Below are positions 23,838-33,067 of a stretch of 36,764 bases of DNA, one piece after another. How positions within the stretch are numbered: position 1 is the first letter of the stretch; every line of letters begins with the position of its first letter. Below the pieces are notes generated by a model. That model was not told where the DNA came from, searched no databases, and saw nothing but the letters and a program-made list of their open reading frames with translations. Origin of the DNA: Paraburkholderia panacisoli (lineage in GTDB: Bacteria > Pseudomonadota > Gammaproteobacteria > Burkholderiales > Burkholderiaceae); the NCBI RefSeq assembly GCF_008369935.1, contig NZ_VTUZ01000070.1:1-36764 (forward strand), in the 5' to 3' direction. The position numbers and the translations under genes are program-made.

Positions 23838-24842
23838 ATGATGAAGGCATTCGTCGTCGATCGATATGGACGCAAGCATGGCGTACGAGCTGGCGATATG
23901 CCGGTCCCGGAACTGCGTGAGGACGACGTATTGATCCAGATTTACGCCGCTGGCGTGAACCCGCTTGATTCAAAGATCAGGGATGGAGAGTTCAAGCTCA
24001 TTCTGCCCTATCGTCTGCCGCTGATTCTGGGCAACGACCTGGCCGGGGTCGTTGTCCGCGTCGGATCGCGTGTGCGGCGATTCAAGGCGGGCGATGAAGT
24101 CTATGCGCGACCGCCCAAAGATCGCATCGGTACTTTCGCGGAATTCATCGCGATCAATGAAGATGCCGTAGCCCTCAAGCCCAAAACGCTCAGTATGGAA
24201 GAAGCGGCTTCAATCCCGTTGGTGGGCTTGACCGCCTGGCAGGCGCTGATCGAACGAGGGCAACTGAAGAAAGGGCAGAAGGTGCTCATACACGCCGGCT
24301 CGGGCGGCGTTGGCACCTTTGCTATTCAACTGGCGAAGCATCTGGGCACGACCGTCGCGACGACAGCGAGCGCCGCGAATGCCGGATTGATGAAGCAGAT
24401 CGGTGCCGACATCATCATCGATTACAAGAAGGACGACTTTGCCGCTGTATTGAAAGACTGCGACGTGGTGCTGGATACGCAGGGCGGAAATACGCTCGAA
24501 AAATCGCTGCAAGTGCTCAAGCCGGGTGGCAAGCTCATTGGGATTGCCGGTCCGCCCGATCCTGATTTTGCTAAGCAGATGGGTGCCTCCTGGTTCCTGA
24601 AAACGGCGATGCGGTTTCTAAGCTATCGCATCCGAAAGGCAGCGAGACGTCGTGACGTCGGCTATTCATTCCTCTTTATGCGTGCCGATGGAGGCCAGCT
24701 AGCCCAGATCGCCAAGCTCGTCGACGTAGGTGCGATAAGGCCTGTGATTGATCGGATTTTCCCGTTCGAATCAACGCAAGAGGCTTTGGCTTACGTCGAA
24801 ACAGGACGTGCAAAGGGTAAGGTCGTCATCAAGATCCGATAG
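23838..24842 (+). CDS. NADP-dependent quinone oxidoreductase-like enzyme (MDR family, zinc-free)
   Basis: A 334-residue medium-chain reductase. The fold is seen in ILGNDLAGVVVRVGSRVRRFKAGDEVYAR and the nucleotide-binding turn VLIHAGSGGVGTFAIQLAKHLG. The zinc-binding cysteines are absent, as in QOR and zeta-crystallin-type enzymes. The C-terminal ending YVETGRAKGKVVIKI is typical. It sits 45 bases after the SDR with an AAGGA ribosome-binding site and should be co-regulated by the TetR protein. Likely substrates are enones or quinones. Confidence 0.92.
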   Translation: MMKAFVVDRYGRKHGVRAGDMPVPELREDDVLIQIYAAGVNPLDSKIRDGEFKLILPYRLPLILGNDLAGVVVRVGSRVRRFKAGDEVYARPPKDRIGTFAEFIAINEDAVALKPKTLSMEEAASIPLVGLTAWQALIERGQLKKGQKVLIHAGSGGVGTFAIQLAKHLGTTVATTASAANAGLMKQIGADIIIDYKKDDFAAVLKDCDVVLDTQGGNTLEKSLQVLKPGGKLIGIAGPPDPDFAKQMGASWFLKTAMRFLSYRIRKAARRRDVGYSFLFMRADGGQLAQIAKLVDVGAIRPVIDRIFPFESTQEALAYVETGRAKGKVVIKIR

Positions 24843-24937
24843 TAGAAGGGATCGCTGTTTGTTTCCGCGCAGAGGCAACGGCGCTTGCTTGACGTGAAGT
24901 TCTTGTAACGTCGAACGTCACCGTCCGTTGTCAGCGG

Positions 24938-24955
24938 ATTGTGTTGAAAAAGTCG
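24938..24955 (+). repeat. Left terminal inverted repeat of the outer IS
   Basis: GATTGTGTTGAAAAAGTC, exact reverse complement of the right end. Confidence 0.85.
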
Positions 24956-25013
24956 CCTGGTACTCGGATTCATAGGTATCCTGGAACACATCGATCGACC
25001 GGAGTGCATCGTC

Positions 25014-25064
25014 ATGATGGGTCAGTTGGGTGCCGGGCAAGACAAGCTTTTCTACTCGCATTGA
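25014..25064 (+). pseudogene. N-terminal stub of the IS1182-type transposase
   Basis: The frame reads MMGQLGAGQDKLFYS, the usual start of IS1182-family transposases, then hits a stop where the inner element begins (close to 25059). The C-terminal part of the same gene reappears at about 26773. Confidence 0.75.
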
Positions 25065-25142
25065 CTCAGGTTATTTGTTACCGAGCTAGGCTCGTTGCCT
25101 CAAGTATTTTGCTACCTGTCAGACGGCTGGCGGGAGCGACTT

Positions 25143-26726
25143 ATGACGAGGCTCAGCATGACAACAAGACGGGAATTAACTGAGGCAGCTGGCGAGCGGT
25201 ACCGACAATCCGGAAGAAGCGACAAGCGTCAGATCCTGGACGAGTTCACCCAATTGACGGGTTATCACCGCAAGCATGCGATACGCGTGCTGTCCCGGGA
25301 GTCACTGCCACCCAAGGCCAAGCCGGGGCCCCAGCGTCGCTATGACGATGAGGTGCGCTCCGCGCTCATTACGCTCTGGGAGGCAGGCGACCGGATCTGC
25401 GGCAAGCGGCTGAAGGCGCTCATTCCGACATTGCTCGACTCGTTGACACGGCATGGTCACTTGGTGCTATCAAATGAAGTGCGTCAGCGGCTCGAAGAGA
25501 TCAGCGCCGCTACGATTGATCGCCTGTTGCAAAATGTGCGCCAGCAAGCTTTTAGCGGCCGGCGCCGACGCGCGGGCGGAGTTGGCAATGCGATCCGCCG
25601 TGCAGTGCCAATCCGGACCTTCAATGACTGGAACGATCCGCTCCCCGGTTATCTGGAAGTCGATTTCGTCGAGCATTGCGGTGGCACCAAGATCGACGGC
25701 GACTTCGTACACAGCTTCGTGATGACGGATATCGCAACCGCCTGGACGGAGTGTCTGCCTATGCCGTCTCGCAGCAGCGCGTTTGTCCTCGAGCATGTCG
25801 AGCGAGTTCGCGGTGCCTTACCGTTCCCGTTGCGCGGCTTGGACTGCGACAACGACAGCGCGTTTATGAATGAAGCCGTATTTGACTTCTGCAAAGCAAC
25901 GGGCATCGAGCTGACGCGCTCCCGCGCTTATAAGAAGAACGACCAGGCCTGGGTTGAGCAAAAGAATGGCTCCATCGTACGTCGCCTTGTTGGATATGGC
26001 AGGCTGCGGGGCCTCGAAGCGACAGAAACGCTCGCCTCGCTTTACCAAGTTTCTCGGCTATACATCAACTTCTTCCAGCCGTCGTTTAAATTGAGATCAA
26101 AGACTCGTCACGGTGCGAAGGTAACGAAGCACTATGACGCGCCATTGACGCCACTCGAACGCGTTCTGCGATCCGCCTCGATACCAGACGCTACCAAGCA
26201 CAGTCTTCGCGCACGGTTTCGAAAGCTCGACCCGGTAGACCTTCTGCGTCGAATGCGCGAGGCACAACAGCGTGTCGCAGAATGCAGCATATCCAACGGT
26301 GTCGCGGTGGACACGAAGAAGACCACCGAGATTCCACTCGCGGAATTCTTATCGAGTCTCGGCACAGCATGGCAGGCTGGCGAGGTCCGACCGACGCATC
26401 AGCCAAAAGCGCGCGTCCCGCATGACTGGCGCACTCGCGAAGACCCATTCGAGCACACCTGGCCCAAGATACAACAATGGCTTGAAACGGAGCCCGGCAT
26501 CACGGCAAAGCAACTGCACGAGCGTCTGGCAGCGATGGCTCCCGACTTCTATTCCAGTGCTCAACTGCGGACCTTGCAGCGGCGGGTGAAGACATGGCGG
26601 TCAGACCGAGCGAGGGAACTCGTGACCAGGATCCTCGGCGATGCGAACGCGGTGGAAGCGGGCGCTGCTACGCCGCGCCCGCTTCCACCGAAAAATGATG
26701 CGTCCACGACAATTAGCCGGGGGTAA
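25143..26726 (+). CDS. Transposase with integrase (rve) catalytic domain
   Basis: A 527-residue DDE transposase. The N-terminal helix-turn-helix region (QILDEFTQLTGYHRKHAIRVLSR) is followed by the catalytic core: Asp in YLEVDFVEHCGG, Asp in GLDCDNDSAFMNEAV, and Glu in NDQAWVEQKNG. The C-terminal Arg/Lys-rich tail is typical of this group. The start at 25143 has GGGAG about seven bases before it; the frame is open from a TTG at 25095. The full length and intact triad suggest it is still active. It belongs to the inner element of the nested pair. Confidence 0.85.
   Translation: MTRLSMTTRRELTEAAGERYRQSGRSDKRQILDEFTQLTGYHRKHAIRVLSRESLPPKAKPGPQRRYDDEVRSALITLWEAGDRICGKRLKALIPTLLDSLTRHGHLVLSNEVRQRLEEISAATIDRLLQNVRQQAFSGRRRRAGGVGNAIRRAVPIRTFNDWNDPLPGYLEVDFVEHCGGTKIDGDFVHSFVMTDIATAWTECLPMPSRSSAFVLEHVERVRGALPFPLRGLDCDNDSAFMNEAVFDFCKATGIELTRSRAYKKNDQAWVEQKNGSIVRRLVGYGRLRGLEATETLASLYQVSRLYINFFQPSFKLRSKTRHGAKVTKHYDAPLTPLERVLRSASIPDATKHSLRARFRKLDPVDLLRRMREAQQRVAECSISNGVAVDTKKTTEIPLAEFLSSLGTAWQAGEVRPTHQPKARVPHDWRTREDPFEHTWPKIQQWLETEPGITAKQLHERLAAMAPDFYSSAQLRTLQRRVKTWRSDRARELVTRILGDANAVEAGAATPRPLPPKNDASTTISRG
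26651..26689. repeat. Perfect 14-bp hairpin inside the transposase 3' end
   Basis: GGTGGAAGCGGGCG, an 11-base loop, then its exact complement. It lies within the last 26 codons of the inner transposase. No T-run follows. It could limit transcription through the element or be a folded single-strand feature. Confidence 0.6.
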
Positions 26727-26772
26727 CATCCTCCCGTGAGGCAACACAACGGTAGTTCTAGTTGACGCCAGA

Positions 26773-27147
26773 CATCCTCGTATCACGAAGGCAGACACGG
26801 TTATCTACCGATCGAGCCAATTCGACTGTGCTGGCTGTTCGATGAAGGATCGCTGCTGTCCGAATACGCCCATGCGCAAAATCGCCCGCAGCATTTACGA
26901 AGCCGCGCGCGACGAAGCCAGGCGCATCGCGACAACACCGGAATACAAGCAATCATACCGGGAGCGAAAGAAGGTGGAAATGCTCTTTGCTCACCTCAAA
27001 CGTATCCTCAAGCTTGACCGCTTGCGACTGCGTGGGCCAACAGGTGCGCACGACGAGTTCCTGCTGGCGGCAACGGCTCAAAACCTGCGACGAATGGCCA
27101 AGCGGATCATGCCTGGAAACACAAAGATGAAGTTTGCTGCTGGGTGA
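26773..27147 (+). pseudogene. C-terminal part of the IS1182-type transposase
   Basis: The frame reads HPRITKADTVIYRSSQFDCAGC, then KDRCCPNTPMRKIARSIYEAARDEAR, ERKKVEMLFAHLKRILKLDRLRLRG and ATAQNLRRMAKRI. This is the Cys-rich linker and the final catalytic region (E in KKVEMLFAH) of IS1182-family transposases. Roughly the first two-thirds of the protein are missing apart from the 16-residue stub. The stop is about 100 bases before the right terminal repeat. Confidence 0.8.
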
Positions 27148-27247
27148 TGCGCAACGGTGCGCTTGCTCCGACAAGATCCACATCTGTCGAAAACAGAGAC
27201 AGCGCTAATGCGAGGATCGCTAGCTCGTCGCCCAGTATCAAAACAAG

Positions 27248-27265
27248 ACTTTTTCAACACAATCA
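27248..27265 (-). repeat. Right terminal inverted repeat of the outer IS
   Basis: GACTTTTTCAACACAATC on the plus strand, exact reverse complement of 24938-24955, followed by the AGCG target duplicate. Confidence 0.85.
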
Positions 27266-27495
27266 GCGTGGAGCCGACCTTCAAACGTCCACGGAATACT
27301 CGAGCGGAATTGCCGTAACTGGCCAACACTGCGGATTCAGTATGCGTCACCTTAAGCAGCCGTTGTGGGGTTAGCGCGGCACCAAAATCTCTTCCGTATC
27401 CGTTGAAAAGAGCGCGCGCGGATCGTTCAAACTCAAGTCAACCAGCCTCTGCGACCTTCCGATCGCTGCGGCGAATAACCGAGCCCTATAGAGCT

Positions 27496-28113
27496 ATGTC
27501 GCCGACCACGCCGATCCGGCACTTTGCCGAAACAATAAAGGCTGACAGACGCGAGCGACTACTGAGCTATGGCAGTTTCGACGAAATCGAACGCATGATC
27601 GCAGCGTCCGAGGCGACCGCCGTTACGTGGGAACCGTTTTCTGGCGAGCTACTTAAGGGCTGCCATCGGGCCTCCTTTCTCCTTCGAGTAAGCATAGAAG
27701 CTTACGACGCGTTCTTCAATTCACTGGTCGGATATCGCGCGCAATTTGCTATCAGTATTGGCATGGGAGAGCAAGCGAACCGCAGACTGTTGGCAACTCT
27801 TGAACCGCGCCTCATAGTGTTTGGACTAGCACGCAGTGGCACTCTCGAAAATCAACTGGTCGCGTCGTTGCGTGGGGAAGAGGCGAAGCTCTGGATCGAT
27901 GAATCAGAGGTTGAGACGCAGCTGGGCGAGGACTGCGCAGCAATTTTATATCCTCGGTGGCTGCGCAACACCGAAAACGGCGTTGGCCTGTTAGCACCCT
28001 ATGGCGAAAAACTTGTAGTGTGCGGGGGCTGGCTCGACGCTCAAGGGAACGCACACAAAAATCCCCTCAAAGCTCACCGCAGCGAAGAAATTCACAACAC
28101 TGGTTATTCGTGA
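27496..28113 (+). CDS. Hypothetical protein, no family recognised
   Basis: A 205-residue protein starting MSPTTPIRHFAETIKADRRERLL; the frame extends 31 codons further upstream to 27403. It has no signal peptide or membrane segment. The sequence is mixed alpha/beta in character (RLIVFGLARSGTLENQLVASLRGEEAKLWIDESEVETQLGEDCAAILY) with a C-terminal VGLLAPYGEKLVVCGGWLDAQG. Codon bias is weaker than in the neighbouring genes, suggesting foreign origin. It lies directly right of the nested insertion elements and has no operon partner. Confidence 0.5.
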   Translation: MSPTTPIRHFAETIKADRRERLLSYGSFDEIERMIAASEATAVTWEPFSGELLKGCHRASFLLRVSIEAYDAFFNSLVGYRAQFAISIGMGEQANRRLLATLEPRLIVFGLARSGTLENQLVASLRGEEAKLWIDESEVETQLGEDCAAILYPRWLRNTENGVGLLAPYGEKLVVCGGWLDAQGNAHKNPLKAHRSEEIHNTGYS

Positions 28114-29240
28114 AACGACGTCTGCCGTCTGGCTGTTCGATGCCTCCACCTCTTGATCTGGCTATTGTAGTTCAGAATTGCTGCTGGCCGTGTTCATAGC
28201 GGCGCTAGCATGATCACAAATAGTGCTAGCGTGCCTTGCACACGCCCGAGAATTCAGTCAGAGGATCGCGCGGAGCCTTGCAGCTATACCGCCGTTTTGC
28301 ACATAACGGGTGTCCGAACAGCTGGCCTGCCGCCGAGCACTACGACGCGTGACAACCAGAATAACACTTCATACAAGCGCTAAAGTTTCCGTTTTTGAAA
28401 GCAACCATCGAAAGCTGCAGCGGCCGCTGACAACATGCGGTCGGTCATCGATATAGAACGACGCTTATGAAAAACGCCTTTTCAATCGCGTGGTCGATGC
28501 GATTTGATATCCAGGTACCTATGTCGCGCTAGCAGCGTTACTGAACAAACGTCCTTATGGTTGTTGTACCGTCGCAACAGGCATCGAATCGCACTGATCG
28601 GGCGCATTCCCTTACACAGCAAGCGATTCGACGTCTTGGCCGCTGGCATCCCTGTGAACACGGCTAGCAGCATTTGTGAACACCAACACCAGTTCCTCAA
28701 ACTGCTTCGCGAGAAGCGCACGTGCGAAGACGCGTTCCAGCGGCACCATCAGCTACCAGGCCGTCGTCGGGCCCGAGGAAGTGTGACCCTGCTCCGCAGG
28801 CGGACTGTGTATTGTCACATTGTGCATGCTTCAACGAGACGAGCTTGTTCTTGTATTCGAGTATCAACGTCCCGATCTCGACAAGGGCGAGCGCGAAGAC
28901 GCTGCGGCCATGTATGGTGAAACTACCAAAGACGATACCGCGCATAACGGTGTGTCTGAAACGGAAATGAACGGGCGGATTCGAGTGCGGGTGCCACTTC
29001 GCCAAGAAGCAGCAGTCAAAAAAACGCTGGCACGCTCACGACCGTTTTGGCTGTTCGCGCAGCCACAGCCATGAGTCGTGCAACGCTCGGACGGCCAAAC
29101 TCTTAGACCAACTCATCCCCCCGCGCTGCTCGATTGGTTGCAGACTGAGTACGGTTCAACTTCTCGAAGGGGTAAAGCCATTCAGGCTGGCTGGGGACCC
29201 CTGCGCTTGCGCGAAGAGCCAAGGAATGAAATTACCCTGA
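28114..29240. other. 1.1-kb region without a supported gene
   Basis: Low-bias DNA with several short overlapping frames on both strands. The longest are a rightward one at 28504-28920, and an antisense pair at 28697-29005 (leftward) and 28820-29074 (rightward, acidic: VFEYQRPDLDKGEREDAAAMYGETTKDD). None has a ribosome-binding site or known motif. It is probably decayed mobile or accessory DNA. Confidence 0.4.
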
Positions 29241-30548
29241 TCAAAGCGGAACCGTTGATGATGCGAGCGCCGCCTTGCGATGACCACCGACGGTCCACGC
29301 AATGGCGGTCCCAATCGCGAGAGCTAACAGGCATGCTGTCGGAACAAGCATTGGTGCGACGTGGCTATTACTGACTTTGCCAACGTATGGCATCAGGTTC
29401 TGTCCGAAGAACCCTCCAAGATTGCCGATGCAGTTGATCGCCGCGACGCTTGCTGCGGCTCGAGCGCCGGAAAAGAAACGCGGGGGAAGCGACCAGAAGC
29501 AAGGGTACAGCAGAGGAATACATGCGCCACCCAGACACAGAGCAATAAAGCGCAACGACACGGTCGGCAATACGAGGCTGGAAGCAAAGCATACGACGCC
29601 GATGCCTGCCACCACGACCATTGCTTTTAACACCACCTGTTCACGTTTGAGCTTCCCGGGAAGCCAAAGCAGAAGAAGTGTCGCGAGGGCCCACGGAATC
29701 ATGTTGAGCAGGCCATTGACGCTCGACGGAACGCCCCAGCTCTTCACCAACGTAGGCATCCAGTACGTAACACCATACAGCGACGTCGACATCATCATGT
29801 AGGTCGCTGCAAACATAAGCACCTTCGGGTCAAGCAATGCGGCCCATGGTCGTGACTCTTTTGCCTCAGGGGACGCTTCGCGCACGAGCGCTGCGATCAC
29901 AATGTCCTGTTCGTCCCGAGAAAGAAAGGTCGCCTCCTTGACCGAGCTCGGCAGAAACTTCAGTGCTACGAACGCAATCAGTATTGCCGGAATGCCGGTC
30001 GCGAGGAAGACCCATTGCCAACCAGCCAGTCCCAAGGTCCCACCTAAGGAAAGGAGCATGCCTCCAACCAGCGAACCTAACATGTTCGCCAGCGAACTGC
30101 CGAGTGTGAACAGCCCGAGCACGCGCGTTCGGTAGCTCTGAGGAAACCACTGCGTCAGATAGTAAATGACGCCCGGATAGAACCCGGCCTCCGCAACACC
30201 CAGTGCGAACCGGAATGAGTAAAACACGGGTAGCGACCTCGTGAACGCCATTAGCACTGTAATGAGGCCCCACGTAATCATGATGCGAGCAAGCCACGTA
30301 CGGGCGCCAAAACGATGTAGTGCCAGTGTGCTGGGCACCTCGAACAGGAGGTAGCCAATAAAAAACAGCGATGCTCCCAACCCGTAGGCGGCTTCCGTCA
30401 TACCGAGCGCCTGAACCATTTCCAGTTTCGCGAAACCGACATTCTGCCGGTCGATGAATGCGATGAGAAACATGACAATTAGCAAGGGCATCAGCCGCCA
30501 TGCGATTTTCTTCATTACCTGCTGCTCGCGTGTTACCGACGTAGACAT
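29241..30548 (-). CDS. MFS transporter, anion:cation symporter (ACS) type
   Basis: A 435-residue, 12-segment major-facilitator permease. The opening WRLMPLLIVMFLIAFIDRQNVGFAKLEM and SLFFIGYLLFEVPSTLALHRFGARTWLARIMITWG are hallmarks of the ACS subfamily, which imports organic anions such as tartrate, phthalate, hexuronates or 4-hydroxyphenylacetate. The motif RFALGVAEAGFYPGVIYYLTQWFP is intact. The start at MSTSVTREQ is preferred; the frame extends to 30614. Its promoter carries the same 17-bp site as the second transporter, so the GntR regulator upstream probably controls both. Confidence 0.92.
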   Translation of the reverse strand: MSTSVTREQQVMKKIAWRLMPLLIVMFLIAFIDRQNVGFAKLEMVQALGMTEAAYGLGASLFFIGYLLFEVPSTLALHRFGARTWLARIMITWGLITVLMAFTRSLPVFYSFRFALGVAEAGFYPGVIYYLTQWFPQSYRTRVLGLFTLGSSLANMLGSLVGGMLLSLGGTLGLAGWQWVFLATGIPAILIAFVALKFLPSSVKEATFLSRDEQDIVIAALVREASPEAKESRPWAALLDPKVLMFAATYMMMSTSLYGVTYWMPTLVKSWGVPSSVNGLLNMIPWALATLLLLWLPGKLKREQVVLKAMVVVAGIGVVCFASSLVLPTVSLRFIALCLGGACIPLLYPCFWSLPPRFFSGARAAASVAAINCIGNLGGFFGQNLMPYVGKVSNSHVAPMLVPTACLLALAIGTAIAWTVGGHRKAALASSTVPL

Positions 30549-30626
30549 GTTCGCTCCCAAGGTCCATGCCCGCTGCCGTGGCTGGCGTTTCGCAGAACGC
30601 TCAGTCAAACGCAAACAAGCAAATTG

Positions 30627-30643
30627 ATATAGTCATATATATG
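30627..30643. promoter_or_regulatory. GntR operator candidate before the ACS transporter
   Basis: ATATAGTCATATATATG, identical to a site before the second MFS gene at 31719. It lies about 80 bases from the transporter start. The rest of the 327-base gap up to the GntR gene shows no gene. Confidence 0.65.
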
Positions 30644-30875
30644 TTTGTATGTTTCGCACTGGTCTGCAATGAGGTATAACCCGGACGGGCGCACGCACGC
30701 GGCGCTGCTGTTTCAGCAGGCCGCCTGCCTATGTTCGGAGCGAAGGGAGATCAAGGCCGAATGTCGGAGCCGGCTGGCATGCGAAAACGCGACTTGCCGG
30801 AAGACGTCGAGTCAGTTCGACGTCACCGGTGCCAAGGCCGATGAATGCAACAGGTGCGCGGAGGAAGTCGCGCTG

Positions 30876-31619
30876 TCAGCGAATGTCGACCTGATACTGG
30901 AAGGCTGACGCAGCACCACGCGTGGTGCGCCATTCAATAGGTGCCCCGGCAAAATCGGATGCCACACGGTGCACGAGGATTACCGGGCTGCCAACATCGA
31001 TACGCAAAAGCGCTGCATCAGCTTTTGTGGCCTGTTCGACATTCAGGATCTCCGTGGCGGATGCCACGATTTGCCGGCATAGCCGCTCGTAGAGCGGATA
31101 CAACAGGTCTTCGAAGTCAGTGAGGGGCAGAGTCGCAAGCCCCTCGAAACGGCTTCGAGGAAGCCAGATTTCTTCCGACAAAACCGGTTGCCCGTCAATT
31201 AGCCTAACCCGCGAAAGATGAACGGTCTTCTCGGTCGCCTTCATCCGCAAGGCCGAGCGAATCTTCTCGTCCGGCTTGATGACCTCGCGGCTGAGCACCT
31301 TGGCTGTCGGGCGCACCGGTTTGCCGTCGACTGACTTGAACCGGAAGAAGCGGAACAACGACGAATCAAAGCGCGGGCGCCGGACAAACGTCCCCTTTCC
31401 CTGTGTGCGGGTGAGCACGCCATCGGCGACCAGCAAATCAATTGCTTTGCGAAGGGTGCCCGTCGACACGTCATAGAACTGACTGAGCTCCGCCTCTGTG
31501 GCGATCGCCTTTTCAGGCCCCCACTCTCCCTCTGCGATGCGCCGGACCAGGTCGTCGCGCAGCTGCTGGTATCGGGGCAACCGATCGTCTGGCTTGCCCG
31601 AGAACGATTGCGTATCCAT
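30876..31619 (-). CDS. GntR-family regulator with UTRA domain (HutC type)
   Basis: A 247-residue regulator. The winged helix occupies about residues 15-80 (RYQQLRDDLVRRIAEGEWGPEKAIATEAELSQFYDVSTGTLRKAIDLLVADGVLTRTQGKGTFV), followed by a UTRA ligand-binding domain (LSRVRLIDGQPVLSEEIWLPRSRFEGLATL, VGSPVILVHRVASDFAG). HutC-type members sense pathway metabolites. It stands between two MFS genes that share an identical operator. A related half-site (CATATAG) lies just before its own ATG, which suggests self-control. Confidence 0.93.
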   Translation of the reverse strand: MDTQSFSGKPDDRLPRYQQLRDDLVRRIAEGEWGPEKAIATEAELSQFYDVSTGTLRKAIDLLVADGVLTRTQGKGTFVRRPRFDSSLFRFFRFKSVDGKPVRPTAKVLSREVIKPDEKIRSALRMKATEKTVHLSRVRLIDGQPVLSEEIWLPRSRFEGLATLPLTDFEDLLYPLYERLCRQIVASATEILNVEQATKADAALLRIDVGSPVILVHRVASDFAGAPIEWRTTRGAASAFQYQVDIR

Positions 31620-31718
31620 GATTCATATAGTTGTTCACAGGAATAGTCACTTTACAACAACCGGTGGCGGCGAGGGTAAATCCCCACTGACATTTTCGCA
31701 GACGACCCTAGACTAGAC

Positions 31719-31735
31719 ATATAGTCATATATATG
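31719..31735. promoter_or_regulatory. GntR operator candidate before the second MFS gene
   Basis: ATATAGTCATATATATG, a 17-of-17 match to the site at 30627. TATAGT inside it resembles a -10 box, so binding would hide the promoter. Confidence 0.65.
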
Positions 31736-31762
31736 AATATATGAATTTCTGTGGAGACGGCG

Positions 31763-33067
31763 ATGCTTACCTGGTACAAACGAGGGACCCCCCTCGAACG
31801 CAACACCTTCTGGGGTTGTTTCGCCGGCTGGGGCCTCGATGCCCTTGATGTGCAGATGTTCACCCTGGCAATCCCAGCCATCATTGCAGCCTACGGCATT
31901 GACCATACACAGGCGGGCGCCATCAGCGGTGTGACATTGGTGTCGTCGGCGTTGGGCGGCTGGCTGGCGGGCGCCTTGTCCGACAGGATTGGTCGGGTTC
32001 GGACGCTGCAGATTACGATTCTCTGGTTTGCAAGTTTCACCTTCCTATGTGCGTTCGCCCAAAGTTTCCCTCAGTTGCTGGTCCTGAAGGCATTGCAAGG
32101 TTTTGGGTTCGGCGGGGAGTGGGCAGCCGGAGCAGTACTGATGGCGGAGACCATCCGTTCCGAACACCGGGGCAAGGCCATGGGGGCCGTACAGAGCGCG
32201 TGGGCTATTGGTTGGGCCGGTGCAGTGCTTTTGTACGCAGCAGCCTTTTCTTGGCTACCGTCGGACACCGCGTGGCGTGTCATGTTCGGCGTCGGTCTGC
32301 TACCCGCAATTCTCGTTCTTTACGTCCGTCGCAATCTTCGCGAACCGGCGCGAATCACCCCGGCTACCGCTGAGCCGGCCGTTTCGGTGTGGGCACAGGT
32401 CGCGCAAGTATTTCAGCCACGCGTCATCAAGACCACCGTGATAGGCGCGATTCTCGGCACAGGCGCCCACGGCGGGTACTACGCCATCATGACCTGGTTG
32501 CCGACCTTCCTCTCAAAGGAGAGACATCTGTCGGTCCTGGACACGGGTGGATACCTTGCCGTCGTTATTGTCGCCTTCTGGTGCGGCTGCATGGCGAGCG
32601 CCTACCTGCTCGACCGGATTGGCCGCCGCCGCAACATCGCCTTCTTCGCCTTCTCGTGCATTGTCACGGTCCTGGCTTACGTCATGCTGCCGTTGAGCAA
32701 CACGGAGATGCTCATTCTGGGTTTTCCGCTCGGCTTCTTTGCCGCCGGCATTCCGGCCAGTCTGGGCGCACTCTTTAACGAACTCTATCCGGCGGACATG
32801 CGTGGCACGGGTGTCGGCTTCTGCTACAACTTTGGTCGCATCGCCTCGGCTGGTTTTCCCGTGCTGGTCGGGTACATGAGTCATTCGATGTCACTGGGAG
32901 CAGCGATTGGTATCGATGCGGCAATTGCGTACGGGCTGGCGATGGTTGCCGTGTTGATGCTTCCCGAAACGCGCGGCAAGCGGTTGCGGCCGACTGGCGT
33001 GGAGCAGGCTTCACAGCCGGTCGCCGATGCCGAATTTGCGCTTGACCATCCCCGGAGCCAGCGATGA
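31763..33067 (+). CDS. MFS transporter (aromatic/organic acid:H+ symporter-like)
   Basis: A 434-residue, 12-segment permease. Motifs: GWGLDALDVQMFTLAIPAI in the first segment, GGWLAGALSDRIGRVRTLQ (the MFS G-x-L-x-D-R-x-G-R motif), GFGFGGEWAAGAVLMAE, and SAYLLDRIGRRRN in the second half. These are typical of the aromatic acid/niacin/sialate symporter branches. The start at MLTWYKRG has GGAGA eight bases upstream; an in-frame ATG at 31751 is less likely. It is divergent from the GntR gene, and its stop overlaps the amidohydrolase start (ATGA), so translation is coupled. Confidence 0.92.
   Translation: MLTWYKRGTPLERNTFWGCFAGWGLDALDVQMFTLAIPAIIAAYGIDHTQAGAISGVTLVSSALGGWLAGALSDRIGRVRTLQITILWFASFTFLCAFAQSFPQLLVLKALQGFGFGGEWAAGAVLMAETIRSEHRGKAMGAVQSAWAIGWAGAVLLYAAAFSWLPSDTAWRVMFGVGLLPAILVLYVRRNLREPARITPATAEPAVSVWAQVAQVFQPRVIKTTVIGAILGTGAHGGYYAIMTWLPTFLSKERHLSVLDTGGYLAVVIVAFWCGCMASAYLLDRIGRRRNIAFFAFSCIVTVLAYVMLPLSNTEMLILGFPLGFFAAGIPASLGALFNELYPADMRGTGVGFCYNFGRIASAGFPVLVGYMSHSMSLGAAIGIDAAIAYGLAMVAVLMLPETRGKRLRPTGVEQASQPVADAEFALDHPRSQR

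Larger units (their letters stand above)
25059..26772 (+). mobile_element. Inner DDE insertion element (boundaries approximate)
   Basis: The inserted segment between the two outer transposase pieces. It carries one large rve-type transposase. The 9-bp inverted pair GTTGCCTCA (25094-25102) and TGAGGCAAC (26737-26745) lies outside the coding core and may be part of its ends. No convincing target duplication was found, consistent with a deletion of the outer element next to the insertion. The family is not certain (ISNCY/IS481-like layout). Confidence 0.55.
24938..27265 (+). mobile_element. IS1182-type insertion sequence with intact ends, interrupted and deleted inside
   Basis: The ends are perfect inverted copies of GATTGTGTTGAAAAAGTC, and the bases just outside are AGCG on both sides (24934-24937 and 27266-27269), a 4-bp target duplication. 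Just inside the left end is the start of the transposase and near the right end is its last third. The middle has been replaced by a second element with its own DDE transposase. The outer element therefore entered as a complete copy and was broken later; it cannot now move by itself unless helped in trans. Confidence 0.75.
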
